Part shown: positions 1-11,371 of the stretch, one piece after another
Position numbering within the stretch: the first letter of the stretch is position 1
How the letters are laid out: each line of letters opens with the position of its first letter
From: Mytilus edulis
Taxonomy: Eukaryota > Mollusca > Bivalvia > Mytilida > Mytilidae
Assembly: GCF_963676685.1 (NCBI RefSeq)
Contig: NC_092349.1
Coordinates: 78,070,604-78,134,603 of the forward strand
Reading direction: 5' to 3'
Length of the DNA stretch: 64,000 nucleotides
The notes under the pieces: model-generated
What the model was told of the DNA's origin: nothing
Database searches by the model: none
The model's input: the letters and a program-made list of their open reading frames with translations, nothing else
Translations under genes and position numbers: made by a program

Positions 1-178
1 GTTGATGAGCATTGAGGATCCAAAATTTCAAAAAAGTTGTGCCAAATACGGCTAAGGTAATCTATGCCTGGGATAAGAAAATCCTTAGTTTTTTTCAAAA
101 ATTCAAAGTTTGGGAAACATGAAATTTATAAAAAATGACCACATTATTGATATTCATGTCAACACCGAACACATCAAG
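1..178 (-). repeat. Interspersed repeat (uninterrupted copy of the repeat near 32.0-32.8 kb)
   Basis: Reverse-complement similarity to the flanks of the MITE at 32053..32608. Shared segments include GGTAATCTATGCCTGGGATA and TATTCATGTCAACACCGAA. Here the two flanks are contiguous, with no MITE between them. Confidence 0.7.
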
Positions 179-265
179 CGTATAGAAAACAACTGCCATA
201 TTCCTGACTTGGTATAGGTATTTTCAATTGTAGAAAATGGTTGATTGAACCTGGTTTATAGCACT
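170..265 (+). repeat. Dispersed repeat, 'CTGACTTGGTA / TTAAACCTGG' family
   Basis: ACTGCCATATTCCTGACTTGG followed by GGTTGATTGAACCTGGTTTA. Similar copies occur at about 38846, 40815 and 43305. The family is unidentified. Confidence 0.6.
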
Positions 266-685
266 GTTCATTTAAAATGTATACTTATATATGTATCTAC
301 TCTGAATCAACTACTCTCTCGCTCTCCTTTTCACAATCCAGGTCAATCTCTTTTTCTACCACTTTCTCTCTTTCTCACTCTTTCTCCCTATAAACATAAA
401 TAAATGCTAGTTTTATTACCATGTGGTTTTGGTGCAGATTCCAACATCTTTTGTAAGACTGATATTTGCAAGATCGGCGTGTGCACGAACAAAACAAATT
501 AAACAAACCATGCCAACTCCTATAACAGTTATCCGATGTTTATGAACAATCATATCAAGTTTAATCTGAAAAAAAAACATGTTGCATGTTTTATTGATAC
601 TCTGATCAATCTTGGGATAATGCACATATATAACTACATATGTATACCAAGTTGTAAAGATGCTGTTCTGACAACGCACTCGGAC

Positions 686-1035
686 TTCTTTTAAACTGAG
701 TTTTACTGCGCGTATTACTGTGTGTTTCTTTATTATACATTGCCTAGAGGTATAGAGTTGAGATATCACAAAACATGTTTAACCCCGCCTTTTGTTTGCG
801 TCTGTTCCAAATCAGGAGACTCTTGACTTTTGTTAGTCTTGTAAGTTGTCATTTTGATTCTTTTAAAGTTTTGGGGTTTGTCCATTTTACCTAAACTAGC
901 ACACATTTTTATTTAGAGGCCAGCTGAGTCCCAACTCCGGGTATGGGATTTTCGTACTGCCTTGAAGACGCATTGATGACCGTCGGCTGTTACCTGCTTT
1001 GGATCGAGTTGTTATCTCTTTGAGAGACAAACATG
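686..1035 (+). repeat. Dispersed repeat, copy A
   Basis: Shares long stretches with 5878..6250: CTTCTTTTAAACTGAGTTTT, CACAAAACATGTT, a CCAAGTCAGGAG-like segment, and an end with TTGTTATCTCTTTGAGAGAC. Fragments of the family recur near 17.0, 54.4 and 63.1 kb. Confidence 0.65.
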
Positions 1036-2155
1036 TGAAAATTTAATGTTGCAATCTGACTCATTATACTTTTGTAATAGTATTCAGAGACTGATATAAA
1101 CTCAAATACAAACAAGAATATCAGTACATTTGTTTTGCTTGGAAAAGCATGGCAAACTTTAATATGTAGTGAACTATGAAATGTTGGTCCTAATCTTGAT
1201 TTAGCATATACTTTTGATAGATCATATTAAACATTCATACCATGTTACAAGTCGATGTGATCTTAACTTGATAATAAAATGCTTGCTAGCTAAAACTTTA
1301 ACCACACAATTTAATGATAAGTCTTTTGCCTCTGAATTCATAGCATCAAATGTTTTTTATATGTTTGCAACATCAACAGCAATAAGATTGATAAATCATT
1401 ACATACCCCTCAAATTCCTTGTTACAGTTAGACGATAAACTACCTTTTCATGTTGCCAGCTTTGTTGGAAAAAACCCACTTTACATTTGATTTATAACAA
1501 AGAAACAATAGTGAACTGATGTATTAATTGCATCCGGATGACTAATTGATAGATTTGATTAAACAGGATTATAGTACATTTTAATAATTACATTAGATGT
1601 ATGTTTCATTATAATACGTTATTCAGATAGCACATCTGGTGTTATTCCTTAGTCGATTGCATTACACAATAACATTTATCATTCATTGTGACACGAGGTC
1701 CAAGAATAAAGTGCACAGGTAAATTGAATAAAAACTTGATAAAAATTTGATAAAAATCGTGTTTTCATGATCATAGCTAAAAAATGTAATTATAAGTATT
1801 GAATGCTTCTCTTTGTAACAAGCGCTTCCACGCTTCATACAAACTATACTTCGGTCAACGCATTTACACCCCAATGAAGTTACAAAAAGAAGCATTCAAT
1901 TCTTAATTAAATACTGTACACACCCGATTGTTATTTTTAGTGATGATATTTTCAAATATCTCTTCTTTATGGGACCTTTATCAGCGAGTAAAAGATAATG
2001 TATAATGTCTATTACTTACATCATTGCCCTTGCTATGGAAAAAATAGAAAAAGATTTTATCAATGGTACTTCTATTGCTATATTGTTTCTTAACTACATG
2101 TCATATCAGAGCTGTATATGAGAGAGAATCTGATGCAAAACCATTGATAATTATA

Positions 2156-2657
2156 GATTATCGTTGATCCTCTGAACGTCAGTATTTTTCTCGCTTGAAC
2201 CGGGACGGCGAAAGCGAGAAAGGCAATCGAGTTGAGATGACCAATGATAATCTGTTTATTGCTATTTTACCTATAACGACGTTGTCAATTTCCTGTCAAT
2301 GTCATTCCGTTAGCAACGCCACGTGCGTGCTTAGTTTCTAGCGATAATTTTCCATCTCAAGCGAGTAGCATTATATGAAAAATTATCACAAAAAAAGATC
2401 AAAGGAAAAATGCACAAAATAAAGAAAAGCTATAATAATCGTTATTTTACGAAATAGATTTTTGATCGTACTGACAGATAATTTTATTTCTCAGCACAGT
2501 AGAGTGATATGAAAAACTTACGATAGAAACTAAGGGCCCACCTGCCCGTTGGCAATGAGATTAACAACGTCGTCATAGATAAAATAGCGATAAACAGATT
2601 ATCATTGATCATCTCAAACCGATGTATTTTCTCACTTTCAATATGATCAACGATCAT
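2156..2657. mobile_element. Foldback MITE-like element
   Basis: The terminal motifs GATTATCGTTGATC (2156) and GATCAACGATCAT (2644) are inverted. About 200 bp inside each end also match as reverse complements, including CAATGATAATCTGTTTAT, ACGACGTTGT and TTAGTTTCTA. A related copy lies at about 57495..57740. No coding capacity seen. Confidence 0.65.
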
Positions 2658-4190
2658 GTATAAGTAATGATTAGATATCAGTTCATATTTTAGACGACTA
2701 AAATCGTTGTTCAAATTTTTTTGGCGATCATTTGTTGCATTTTCACAATTTCTTCTTGGTTTTTAACTGACTTTCTATTACATTATATGGATCTATATTC
2801 ATGTGATTCGAAGTTCCTTCGGACACTTGCCAAAAACAAGAAAATCAAGAACGACTCACTTGATATAAGATGTGATCTTTTCATTAACAATCCAATCGTT
2901 TCTTATTGAATCCCATTAAAATATCCTCCAGAACTAGAAATTAATGAAACAACAGACATGGCTATTTTTGCTTCTTGTATATACATATACTTTAAATTTG
3001 AAATAAGCGGGCATCTCAGGAGCAGAGTGTATGACAAACGAGACGATTTTATAAATTTTCCCACCTTAGCAGCATATACCAAATGCATATGTGATATACA
3101 TTTCGCCACTTATTCGGTATTTAAGAGCTGCTTCTCAGACTATCATAATAGAAAAACAAAGCAAGGTAGATTTTAAACCTTTACTACTTAGACCATTTTT
3201 ATTGTGATATCCTTTTGGCGTGGTTCGGTATTTTATACATCCAGCAATTATGTTCATTTTTATATTCATGTCTTTCAATGTAGAGTGTCTATATGTCAAT
3301 TATTTTTTGTTGTTGTCATAGTTGATTGTTATATGGTGATTAAGATTACAAAAAAATGTTGACTGCTGTACTACAGTTATTTACATTTTTTCCTGTAATG
3401 TCGGTTTGTTTTGTCAATATAACAGAATTCTGTGTAACTGTCATACAATTGAGAGGTTTAGCTATATATAAAACCATGCATAATCCACCGTTTTCTTCAG
3501 TAGGAAATGCCTCTCCCAAGTCAGGAATATGCCAGTATGTTCCTGTCGTTTGATGTGTTTGAGCATTTGTTAAATAACTTTCCGTGATGAATTTTTATTG
3601 GAGGTCGTTTTTGTTATAGTCCAATGATAGCGGTAACAAATAGAAAATTTTAAATCAGATAAAAGATATTAGACAAAAATGCTTGCTAATGATGGCAATG
3701 AAACCCTGAAAGGTGTTATTGTACTTATTGTTTCCAATAAAGACTACAAGTGACGGATTGCAATTTTTGTACTCTTTGATTGTGGACATTTTCCCTCATA
3801 TTGCTCGCATTCTTAATATACCACATGTGACATAAGACAGAGAACTATTAATGCAACACACTTCAGACAAAAAAGACGGGTTTCATATTGAGATCTTTTA
3901 TGTGAATTTCAGCTAAAAAAGTATGAGTACAAGATTAACAGAACTAAGAATGATAAATATTATGGTATATTGTGAGCCTGTTTTCGACTTATGAGTTTGA
4001 GTATTCTTTTTGTATCTTTTGCATCTCATTAGGCAATCAATAAAACATGGATTATTTGACTGATGGATCGATGCAAACCTTTTCATATTAAAGCACTGTG
4101 AACAAAATTTAGAACGACTTTTGTTTTGCTAAGCAAATTTATTATACGATTGGTGAACACGCATATGCATAGTGAAAGTGAACACGTGTA

Positions 4191-4398
4191 CTGAGGATTC
4201 ATTTATTTTCGTGGGTACCAATTTTCGTGGTTTGAGGAAAACTTGCATATTCGTTAATATTTCATAACGTGGTTTTGGCAAGGTCTACATACATTCCTTT
4301 AGAAAATTTGTAATTCGTTGAATATTGAAATTCTTGGTTCCCCTGTACCCACGAAAGCCACGAAAATTGGTATCCAACGAATATTAATGAATCCACAG
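4191..4398. mobile_element. MITE with long terminal inverted repeats and TA target site
   Basis: The left end CTGAGGATTCATTTATTTTC and right end GAATATTAATGAATCCACAG are imperfect inverted repeats of about 45 bp. Both carry the ACCAATTTTCGTGG core (ACGAAAATTGGT on the right). TA flanks both sides (4189-4190, 4399-4400), which suggests a Tc1/mariner-type MITE. It lies about 110 bp beyond the receptor gene's stop, next to its poly(A) signal. Confidence 0.75.
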
Positions 4399-4420
4399 TA
4401 TTCATTAAGAATCATAGCTG

Positions 4421-4426
4421 TTTATT
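4421..4426 (-). other. Polyadenylation signal of the EGF-like receptor gene
   Basis: AATAAA on the minus strand, about 85 bp beyond the TAG stop at 4511. It is the nearest canonical signal downstream of the tail exon. Confidence 0.6.
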
Positions 4427-4510
4427 TTTGTACATATGATAGCAGAATCTGGTTTGATTTTACAAACATTGTTTTGTGAAAAGAGCCAAATTGAAACCGA
4501 TAGTGTCATG

Positions 4511-4767
4511 CTACTCTACAGTGTCGTAGTCATTGTCAACAGAATGTCTATTTTTCTCTTTTTCCCTCTCAATATTATTGAGTTTTAAATCATTTGTGTA
4601 CTGCTTTATGTCCTTAATTTCATTATACATGCTGACATAGGCTCTGTTGTTGTCTAATGCATTGTAGGAATGGCAGTCATCCGTCATTTGCAGGTATTCA
4701 TGGCTAGACTCAACCAGAATATTTTCACCGCCATTGTTGACCTCATTCGTTATTTGGGTGACTGATG
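4511..4767 (-). CDS. Terminal exon: cytoplasmic tail of the EGF-like receptor
   Basis: The acceptor TTATTGACAG precedes the exon, which supplies the last two bases of an Ala codon, then 84 codons and a TAG stop. It encodes two YxxM motifs (YLQM, YVSM), YNAL and YNEI spaced as YxxL-x9-YxxI (an ITAM-compatible spacing), and YDTV near the end. The C-terminal third is charged (IEREKEKNRHS). An AATAAA lies about 85 bp past the stop. Confidence 0.82.
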
Positions 4768-7700
4768 CTGTCAATAATAGTTAGAATAATTTTATTTGGG
4801 TTTTTCAAAGATATACGAATACAAATAGAACCAGATAACGAAATTGGTTGACTGCCCGATGTCGGACATATTTTCGCTGTATTTGCATTTAACTTGTCGG
4901 TGCATACTGTCTCGCTTATCTAACAAGTTTAAGAGTTAACTTAATTCTCACAATTTTATAACTTGATTAGTATGTTCTTACTGGTCTTGTTAAATGTGAA
5001 CCTCGCTTTTCTGCTATTAACTCCATTTTAATTTTAATTTTTAATATCAAAACACATAAACCTTTACCAGATATGTAGTTGTTTAATTATGAAACTGTAT
5101 TGAAACTTTTTCATTGAATAAAAGTGAAATGGCTAAAAATATGATTGTTTTTATAATGATGGACATTCAATAAGTTTTCGATTTAGACTTTTTATTAAAT
5201 ATTTACATTCATATAGTGTATTCGCACGTGACCTGATCATTTAAAACACATAATTATCTTTTGTCTTGTTATATAACATGAGTTGTTGTTGAATGTTTAA
5301 ATAGGAATTTTACGTTTGATGTAAAATAATAAAATAATTACCGATTTTACTTTGCTTTCGTTGTCGTCTTCTTCGGAACCTGAAATTAGGAATGAGCTGA
5401 TAAAAATAGGTAAACTTCAAAACGAAAGGCAAACAAGCTGAAGTGTAATCAACAGCATGAAGTATACAACGAATTTATTCAACCTATCATATGTCTTATT
5501 GCAGCTTTTAAATGTATTGTGTCATTCTTAATCAGAAACCCTTACTCATGAACAACACAGAAACCGAAGGAATCATTTTGTATTTAAGAAACGAACATAA
5601 TCATTTAACTTTAACTTTAACTTTGATCATTCATAAACAAAAAAAGATGATCGAGATAAGTTGAGTCCTGTTTGATTAACATATGCACGTTGCAAGGAAC
5701 AAATATACCAAATATAGTTAGCATGCTACTCATAATAAGTGAGAAGTTTTTATGACAATACCATCATATCTTTATTTAAGCAGTCGATGAACTATACACA
5801 TGAGGTCAAGGAAAAGCGATATATGAGAGACTGAAACTTCGTAAAAGATATGAAGCTTTTAGGACTTCTGCAATATAGCTTCTTTTAAACTGAGTTTTAC
5901 TGTGCGTTTAGCTATTTGTGACTTTATTCTACATTTTCTAGAGCTATAGCGAGGGCGTTCAGATCTCACAAAACATGTTCAATTCCGCCGTATTTTTGCA
6001 CCTGTCCCAAGTCAGGAGCCTCTGGCCTTTTAAAGTTTTGTTTATGTTTTTTTTAATTCTAGTTCATTTATATGTTTTGGAGTTTATTGTGACGACCATT
6101 TTCGCCTTAACTAGTACACGATAGTACAGCTGAGGACCACCTCCGTGTGCAGGATTTTCTTGTAGCGTTGAATACCCATTGGTAACATTCGGCTGTTGTA
6201 TGCTCTTTTGTCGGATTGTTGTCTCGTTGACATATACCCCATTATCATTTTCAATTTTATTATGCAAAATACTTATGGAAAGTATTCCATATGTCTTCAA
6301 TACTGTGACATTCTTCGCAGGTGAAACAACAAACATATAAAATTGTCGTAACAAGTGATACCGAATCGTGAGTTTAATATTAGAAATTAGAAATTAAGTT
6401 TCTGATAGACATGAAAACGCATAGGTTGCAAAAAGGAACCAAATCTTAATAAATGTTCGTTCGTTCGAACTGATTTTTTGTATATAAATTTTTCTTAAAA
6501 GTTGCAACATTAAAGATGTACAAATATTTTAATGCTCCAGGGCTACGATAATAAAAAGAAAAGACAAATTGACATGAAATTAAAATTTTGTACCGAGTAA
6601 ATTTTTATTAAGCTACCTAATACATCTAAAAAAACAAATATGAATCAGTACCAAAGCACAAAATAGTGAGACAATGATCAACTTATCACTGACAAATATG
6701 AAGTTAAATCCATTCATTTGTACCTATACGTTAATTTCTTGGCAAACCCATGAAGTGGTTAATTACAATGTTTATTGCAATAACATATTCCCCGTTTATT
6801 ATTTGAGTACTACTGCAATGATGAAAATATATGATACATGTATACTGAATAATTTCTTTGGAAACTCCCGAAGTTGTCCTGGCCTTTCCGTCCAAAAAAC
6901 TTTGGTTGTCTCCTTGAACTATTAATTTGCTTTGTAAATGAGTGTTTACATATTTATTTATTTCAGAGATATAAACGTTTTCTTCATTTTTGTGTCTTCT
7001 TCTTGTTTTTATCTAAAGTGTTGTGGTATTGTTAGTATTTAATAAAGCATTTGTATTAACATGATTAAAGATAAGTTACTCTATTATTTGACGTCTTTGC
7101 AATGCCTGTACCAAGTCAGGAATATGACAGTTCTTGTCCATTTTTTTTTAAAATTAAAAATCTTTTTTTGTCCATTCGTTTTTGATGCGTTTTGTTATTT
7201 GATTTTGCCATGTGATTATGGACTTACCGAATTGATTTTCCTCTAAGTTCAGTATTTTTGTGATTTTACTTTTTACCATTCTAACTTTAGAATTGGTTAA
7301 TTTCTTTGACAATCTTAAAAAGTTTAACCTACCTTATGAATCCCAATACAAAAGCAATGACATTTCCTACTAAACTTATGGACAATACGATGCTCATAAT
7401 AGTCCACGTGTCAGTCTTCAGGCTAGAATCAGAATCTGCAACGAAAATAATACAATATTTGATATTCATTTCAACAAAAATACCGTGACAGTTTTCAAAG
7501 GCCCTAATCATTCTTAATTTTTCATATCAAATCCGTAGAAAGGTTCTTGTTACAGAAATAGTGATATTCAAAGTCAGATATTTTATTTCTATGTCTACTA
7601 CAATGTACTAATCTATTGATTTCATTCACTCTTATTTCATAATCCAATTTTCTCGACTGTTTTTCGTTCTTATACATTCATGACTTTCAAATATTCGGAT

Positions 7701-8667
7701 ATGATAAAGCTAAATCAAAAGTTGCAGTCTAATGACATTATGTACGCAGTTGGTATAACATTTGCATATCTCATGTGAGATAAATAGATTTCATTTCAAA
7801 TTTGGCTTGATTAGGTCAGTTAAAAGTGAATATTTTATGATAAGTTAACAATATCAAGTTTGCAACTGTATACTCATTGTGAGTTCTCAGTTCCATTGTT
7901 AATTTCTGTGTCATTTGGTCTCTTGTGAAGAGTGGTCTTATTGGCAATCATATCACATCATCCTTTTAGTAATTACCTACCATACAGATCTGAATATTCA
8001 CTACACTGTAGTTCACTGGAACAGTTCCCAAATTCTTTGCATGCACCACAAGTACGAATGGTAGATAAAACTATAAAAAAAATTAAAACATAATCCTGGT
8101 TTGGAGGAAGAACTCAATTAAAAAAATGTTGGTTTAAACTTTGTTTTCTAGCTATCTTAACCTCATACCTGTATAGACAATTGTTAGAAAGATACGTTTT
8201 ATTAACATGATTGATAAAATTGGATGAGCAGGCTAAACAGACATAATTGGTCATCATGACAACAATTGGATTCCAGCATCCACAAATGTAAATATAATTC
8301 ACATAAAAAGAAATAAAAAAATAACAGTGTAGTTATATCATGAAATTGTTCACGCTCTTGTTAAAACAGCAAAAGAGTTACGTCAATTTTTATATTTAAG
8401 TAGCATGCATTTTGAATATATTTTTCACCTTACCGTTTTTAATTTTGCTGTCTGTTGTTGTTTGTATCGGAATTGATACATGTAAATCGGTTATTTTTGA
8501 ATTATTGGTGTTTGATACCGTTGACCCGTCACCATTCCCTTCGTCGTCATCTTCACATGGCTTTTCTAGGCATTTTTTGCATTCTCCAGTTCTGCGGTCA
8601 CACTTTTTTAAGCCATCGCAATCACATTTGTTCAGACAATTTAGACCGTATGTACCTTTTGAACATC
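4511..8667 (-). CDS. EGF/laminin-EGF-like type I membrane receptor with tyrosine-rich tail (five linked exons)
   Basis: Five minus-strand exons join in frame with GT/AG borders: 8667..8434, 8070..7981, 7435..7333, 5379..5342 and 4767..4511. The ectodomain begins with an eight-cysteine module of EGF/laminin-EGF type (CSKGTYGLNC, then CDC, CDRRTGEC, KC), followed by an acidic Ser/Thr/Asn-rich linker and a four-cysteine exon. A helix of about 24 hydrophobic residues (starting TWTIMSIVLS) follows, then a basic stop-transfer stretch (FRRRRQRKQSK) and an 84-residue tail. The tail holds YLQM, YNAL, YVSM, YNEI and YDTV. This layout resembles the membrane-proximal part of MEGF10/Draper/CED-1-type engulfment receptors, but with far fewer EGF repeats. 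A role in adhesion, scavenging or signalling at the plasma membrane is inferred. The 5' end is uncertain: a signal-peptide exon at 15388..15301 fits the phase, but other exons may lie between. Confidence 0.82.
5342..5379 (-). CDS. 38-bp exon: basic juxtamembrane segment of the EGF-like receptor
   Basis: Between acceptor CTAATTTCAG and donor GTAATT, this micro-exon completes an Arg codon, encodes FRRRRQRKQSKI and leaves one base. It joins the transmembrane exon (two bases left over) to the tail exon (two bases needed) exactly in frame. The Arg/Lys cluster directly after the helix is a classic stop-transfer signal, which supports the model. Confidence 0.8.
5878..6250 (+). repeat. Dispersed repeat, copy B
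   Basis: Second copy of the family at 686..1035, with CTGTCCCAAGTCAGGAGCCT and TTGTTGTCTCGTTGACATAT. It lies in the intron between the tail exon and the transmembrane exon of the minus-strand receptor gene. The 96-codon minus-strand ORF here is a by-product. Confidence 0.65.
7333..7435 (-). CDS. Transmembrane exon of the EGF-like receptor
   Basis: The 103-bp exon lies between acceptor TTTTCGTTGCAG and donor GTAGGT. It encodes SDSSLKTDTW followed by a hydrophobic helix containing SIVLSISLVGNVIAFVLGFI. Phase 1 on entry and phase 2 on exit match its neighbours. Confidence 0.85.
7981..8070 (-). CDS. Four-cysteine ectodomain exon of the EGF-like receptor
   Basis: The 90-bp exon (acceptor TTTTTTTATAG, donor GTAGGT) is phase 1 at both ends. 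It encodes 29 whole codons containing CGAC, then two further cysteines (FGNCSSELQC). It links the EGF-like exon to the transmembrane exon without a stop. It could form a small disulphide-bonded stalk. No named domain is recognised. Confidence 0.75.
8434..8667 (-). CDS. EGF/laminin-EGF-like exon plus acidic linker
   Basis: The 234-bp exon has acceptor ACATATACTTATAG and donor GTAAGG, with phase 1 at both ends. It encodes eight cysteines in about 37 residues with the GTYG and CDRRTGEC signatures of MEGF-type EGF modules. A low-complexity linker rich in Asp, Ser, Thr and Asn follows and contains possible N-glycosylation sites (NNS). Symmetric phase 1-1 is typical of shuffled EGF exons. Confidence 0.82.
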
Positions 8668-9527
8668 CTATAAGTATATGTTGATCAATAAAGAATGATA
8701 ATAATTTCTGTAACAATTATTGTTAATACAAAATTGGGTATTTGAAGGTGGCGCATTCATATTTCACTGACAATAGTCAATTCTAATGATAACAAAATAC
8801 ACGAAAACAGTGTACAGGTTGAATACATATTTTGAGTTTGAAATATTGATTGGTTGCTGTCTAATTAATGTATAATCTACTATTATTCTTACCGATTTGT
8901 TAGCGCACAAGAGAGGTCTGTTTTTTTAAACAAATAAACGTGTGCAGGTAAACTGTGTTGACGCTATGAAAATTAACAAACAAACAAAAAAACGAGAGCA
9001 AAGAAGTTAAAAAGATGAGAAGTAAAACAAAAACACAATGAGCACCGTGGAAAAAAGAAAATAAAAGAAGAAAAATCAAATGCTCTAAAAAAAAAAACAC
9101 CTACAAATTGTACTACGAATTTATGGTATCATTGTTTGAATGTTAAATGGGATTTTGGGATTGCAAGGCATTTAGATGTACCACAAAATTGAACATGCAA
9201 CTAAATGTGTTAGTTTCGTAAACCACTAATCGTAAATTCTCTAGTTATCATTTTCAAATCAGTTTAGTTTAATGTTTTCGATTATCTGTAGTATGGAGTT
9301 ACCACTTTTGAATAGACAACGGGGCATATATTATTCACATTAAATATACTTCTATAGAAAAAAGTGTCTAGCAAGCATTGCATCGATCGTAAGATCCAAT
9401 AATAAGCGTGCTGATCATTCTAGTTCATGATAACTATAGGGTATTGGTATATGCATACGTTCTTATCCCTCCACATAGTATGTAGATAACTTTCAAAAAT
9501 TTGGCCTTTTAAACATTTTTTGATTCG

Positions 9528-9602
9528 GGCAACACTGATGAGTCTTTGTTAGACGAAATGCGCGTCTGGCGTTAATATAAAATTTTGATCCTGGTATATA
9601 GG
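9528..9602 (-). repeat. Short repeat with GCGCGTCTGGCG end
   Basis: CACTGATGAGTCTTTGTTAG then ACGAAATGCGCGTCTGGCGT. The same motif, in either orientation, occurs near 15.9, 22.56, 23.3, 26.7, 32.8 and 54.8 kb. It is recalled as abundant in mussel genomic sequence. Class unresolved. Confidence 0.6.
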
Positions 9603-10090
9603 ATGAGTTTATTCACAGTAAGGAACCTCATTAGAGGTTGTCTTTGTCACCTCATAATGTTTTTTTTTTTTTTGTAATTTGGAGGGTAAGGTGCTCCTAG
9701 TAGATAGTCCCTGTTTAATGTACTCACAAATATTTTAAGCGAACTACTGGGAGATTCACTTGTGGTAAAAGGCTATGTTTGGCAATAAACTGTGTTTTGA
9801 CTTCTAGACGCCTGTTTGTTAGTTGAGTCGTTTAGCTGCTGTCAGATAAATACGCAGATAAAAAACATCCTGAAACTTCCTTAAAGGGTTGTTGTATTAT
9901 ATTTGGCAGCATGTGTTATTCTGGCCCCGATCGTAGATAAGTCGTTTGAAAACGGGTGTAGGTAGGTTAAATATGTGAAACAAACTAAAACCAAAATATT
10001 TGTATATGCTCCTGTTAACTGTTAAATACATGAACACTTACATGAATGTTTTAATTTTAACGCTCATCTTGTTTTTAGAATCCATTTAGT

Positions 10091-11371
10091 TAGTGTTGTC
10101 AACGGTTAACCGGTTAACGACCGAATACCGAATACCAAAAACGCTAACCGGTTAATCGGACTTTTTTTTCAATTTGAATAGATTTAATATAAATTTGTAT
10201 TAAAACCATTACATAGTTATGTTTTATTTGAAAATTGTCGTCGTGGTAATTAATTTGACAGATCAATTGTCCAGTATATTGATTGCTATTGTTAATTCAA
10301 AAAACATAAAATTAATTAGCACTTGTCTTTCAGCTCGGGGCAAGATCTTAAGAAAACATAATTAGAGTACAGGATGTTTTAACAGTAACTTGAAATCAGT
10401 AATACGATTAAATTTTACGATTTACTTCATTATTTCGTTTTAATCTAATATTGTGTAGACCAACATCGAAATGTGCAATCTTCGTCGTGCAAGGCTTGGT
10501 CATAATGTAAACGAAATGATAACTCAAAAATTGTGAAATGCAAATTAATGTGAATGTACTCAATGTATACTTGATAGTACGAGTAACAAGCTTAATCATT
10601 TTAGATTGAAACACTCCACATTATCTTCGGAGACAACAAGAGAAAATGAAAGAATAATCGGTTTCAGACATATTCAATTCTACGTGATCAAGATGTTTTT
10701 CTTTTATTTTTCAATCTGAAGTTGGTACAAACTCCATAGTTGATACGGTGTATTTGATTATCAAAAGTCAAACTTAGCCAGGAATCCGCGCAGACAAATG
10801 ACAAACTTCAATTCAAAAAGCGTAGACTTCTGATTTGATGAAAGGTTGTCACATTGACCCTCATACCACATCTTTTATCCTGATTCAGAGTAAATTCTTG
10901 CAATTTGATTGGCTGATATTGTCTTAATAAATTTCAGTACTATAGGGTTTAATACTGCATGAATATTGGGGATTATTGTCCCGAGTAGAATTTTATATTG
11001 CACGAGCTTGCGAGTGAAATACTTGTTCTACGAGGGACACTTTCCCCCAATATTCATGCAATAACCCTTTTATTGTATTATTATACAATATTTCAAAGTA
11101 AACACTGGTTTAAACTAAGATCTTGTCGTTGATGACGTCATGAATTTTGAAGATTTATTGCACTAGCGAAGCCAAACCCGATATGAATTTTATTGACCCG
11201 ATAAATTCCGTATTAGGACAATTGAACACTATGTAACGAATTTATCCTGATTTTGTTATTTTACATATTATTACATTCAATTTTAGGACAATATCAATCA
11301 AAAGGCTTTCAAACACCAGCTTAAACTACCGGTAAACCGGTTAGGCAAAAGTGTACGATTTTACAACACTA
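10091..11371. mobile_element. Possible hAT-like non-autonomous element with nested foldback
   Basis: The ends TAGTGTTGT (10091) and ACAACACTA (11363) are inverted. Just inside are AACGGTTAACCGGTTAAC and ACCGGTAAACCGGTTAGG. A foldback insert lies within (about 10898..11303), with ends TTGATTGGCTGATATTGTC and GACAATATCAATCAAA and a palindromic GCATGAATATTGGGG pair. No clear 8-bp target duplication and no transposase ORF were seen. Confidence 0.4.

Noticed and set aside
6064-6354. 96-codon minus-strand ORF
   Set aside because: It lies within a dispersed repeat that also occurs at 686..1035, and it shows no domain or splice context.
8880-8965. Candidate upstream exon of the EGF-like receptor with a strong GTAAGA donor
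   Set aside because: The only open frame leaves two bases, whereas the EGF exon at 8667 needs one, and it has no EGF-like cysteines.
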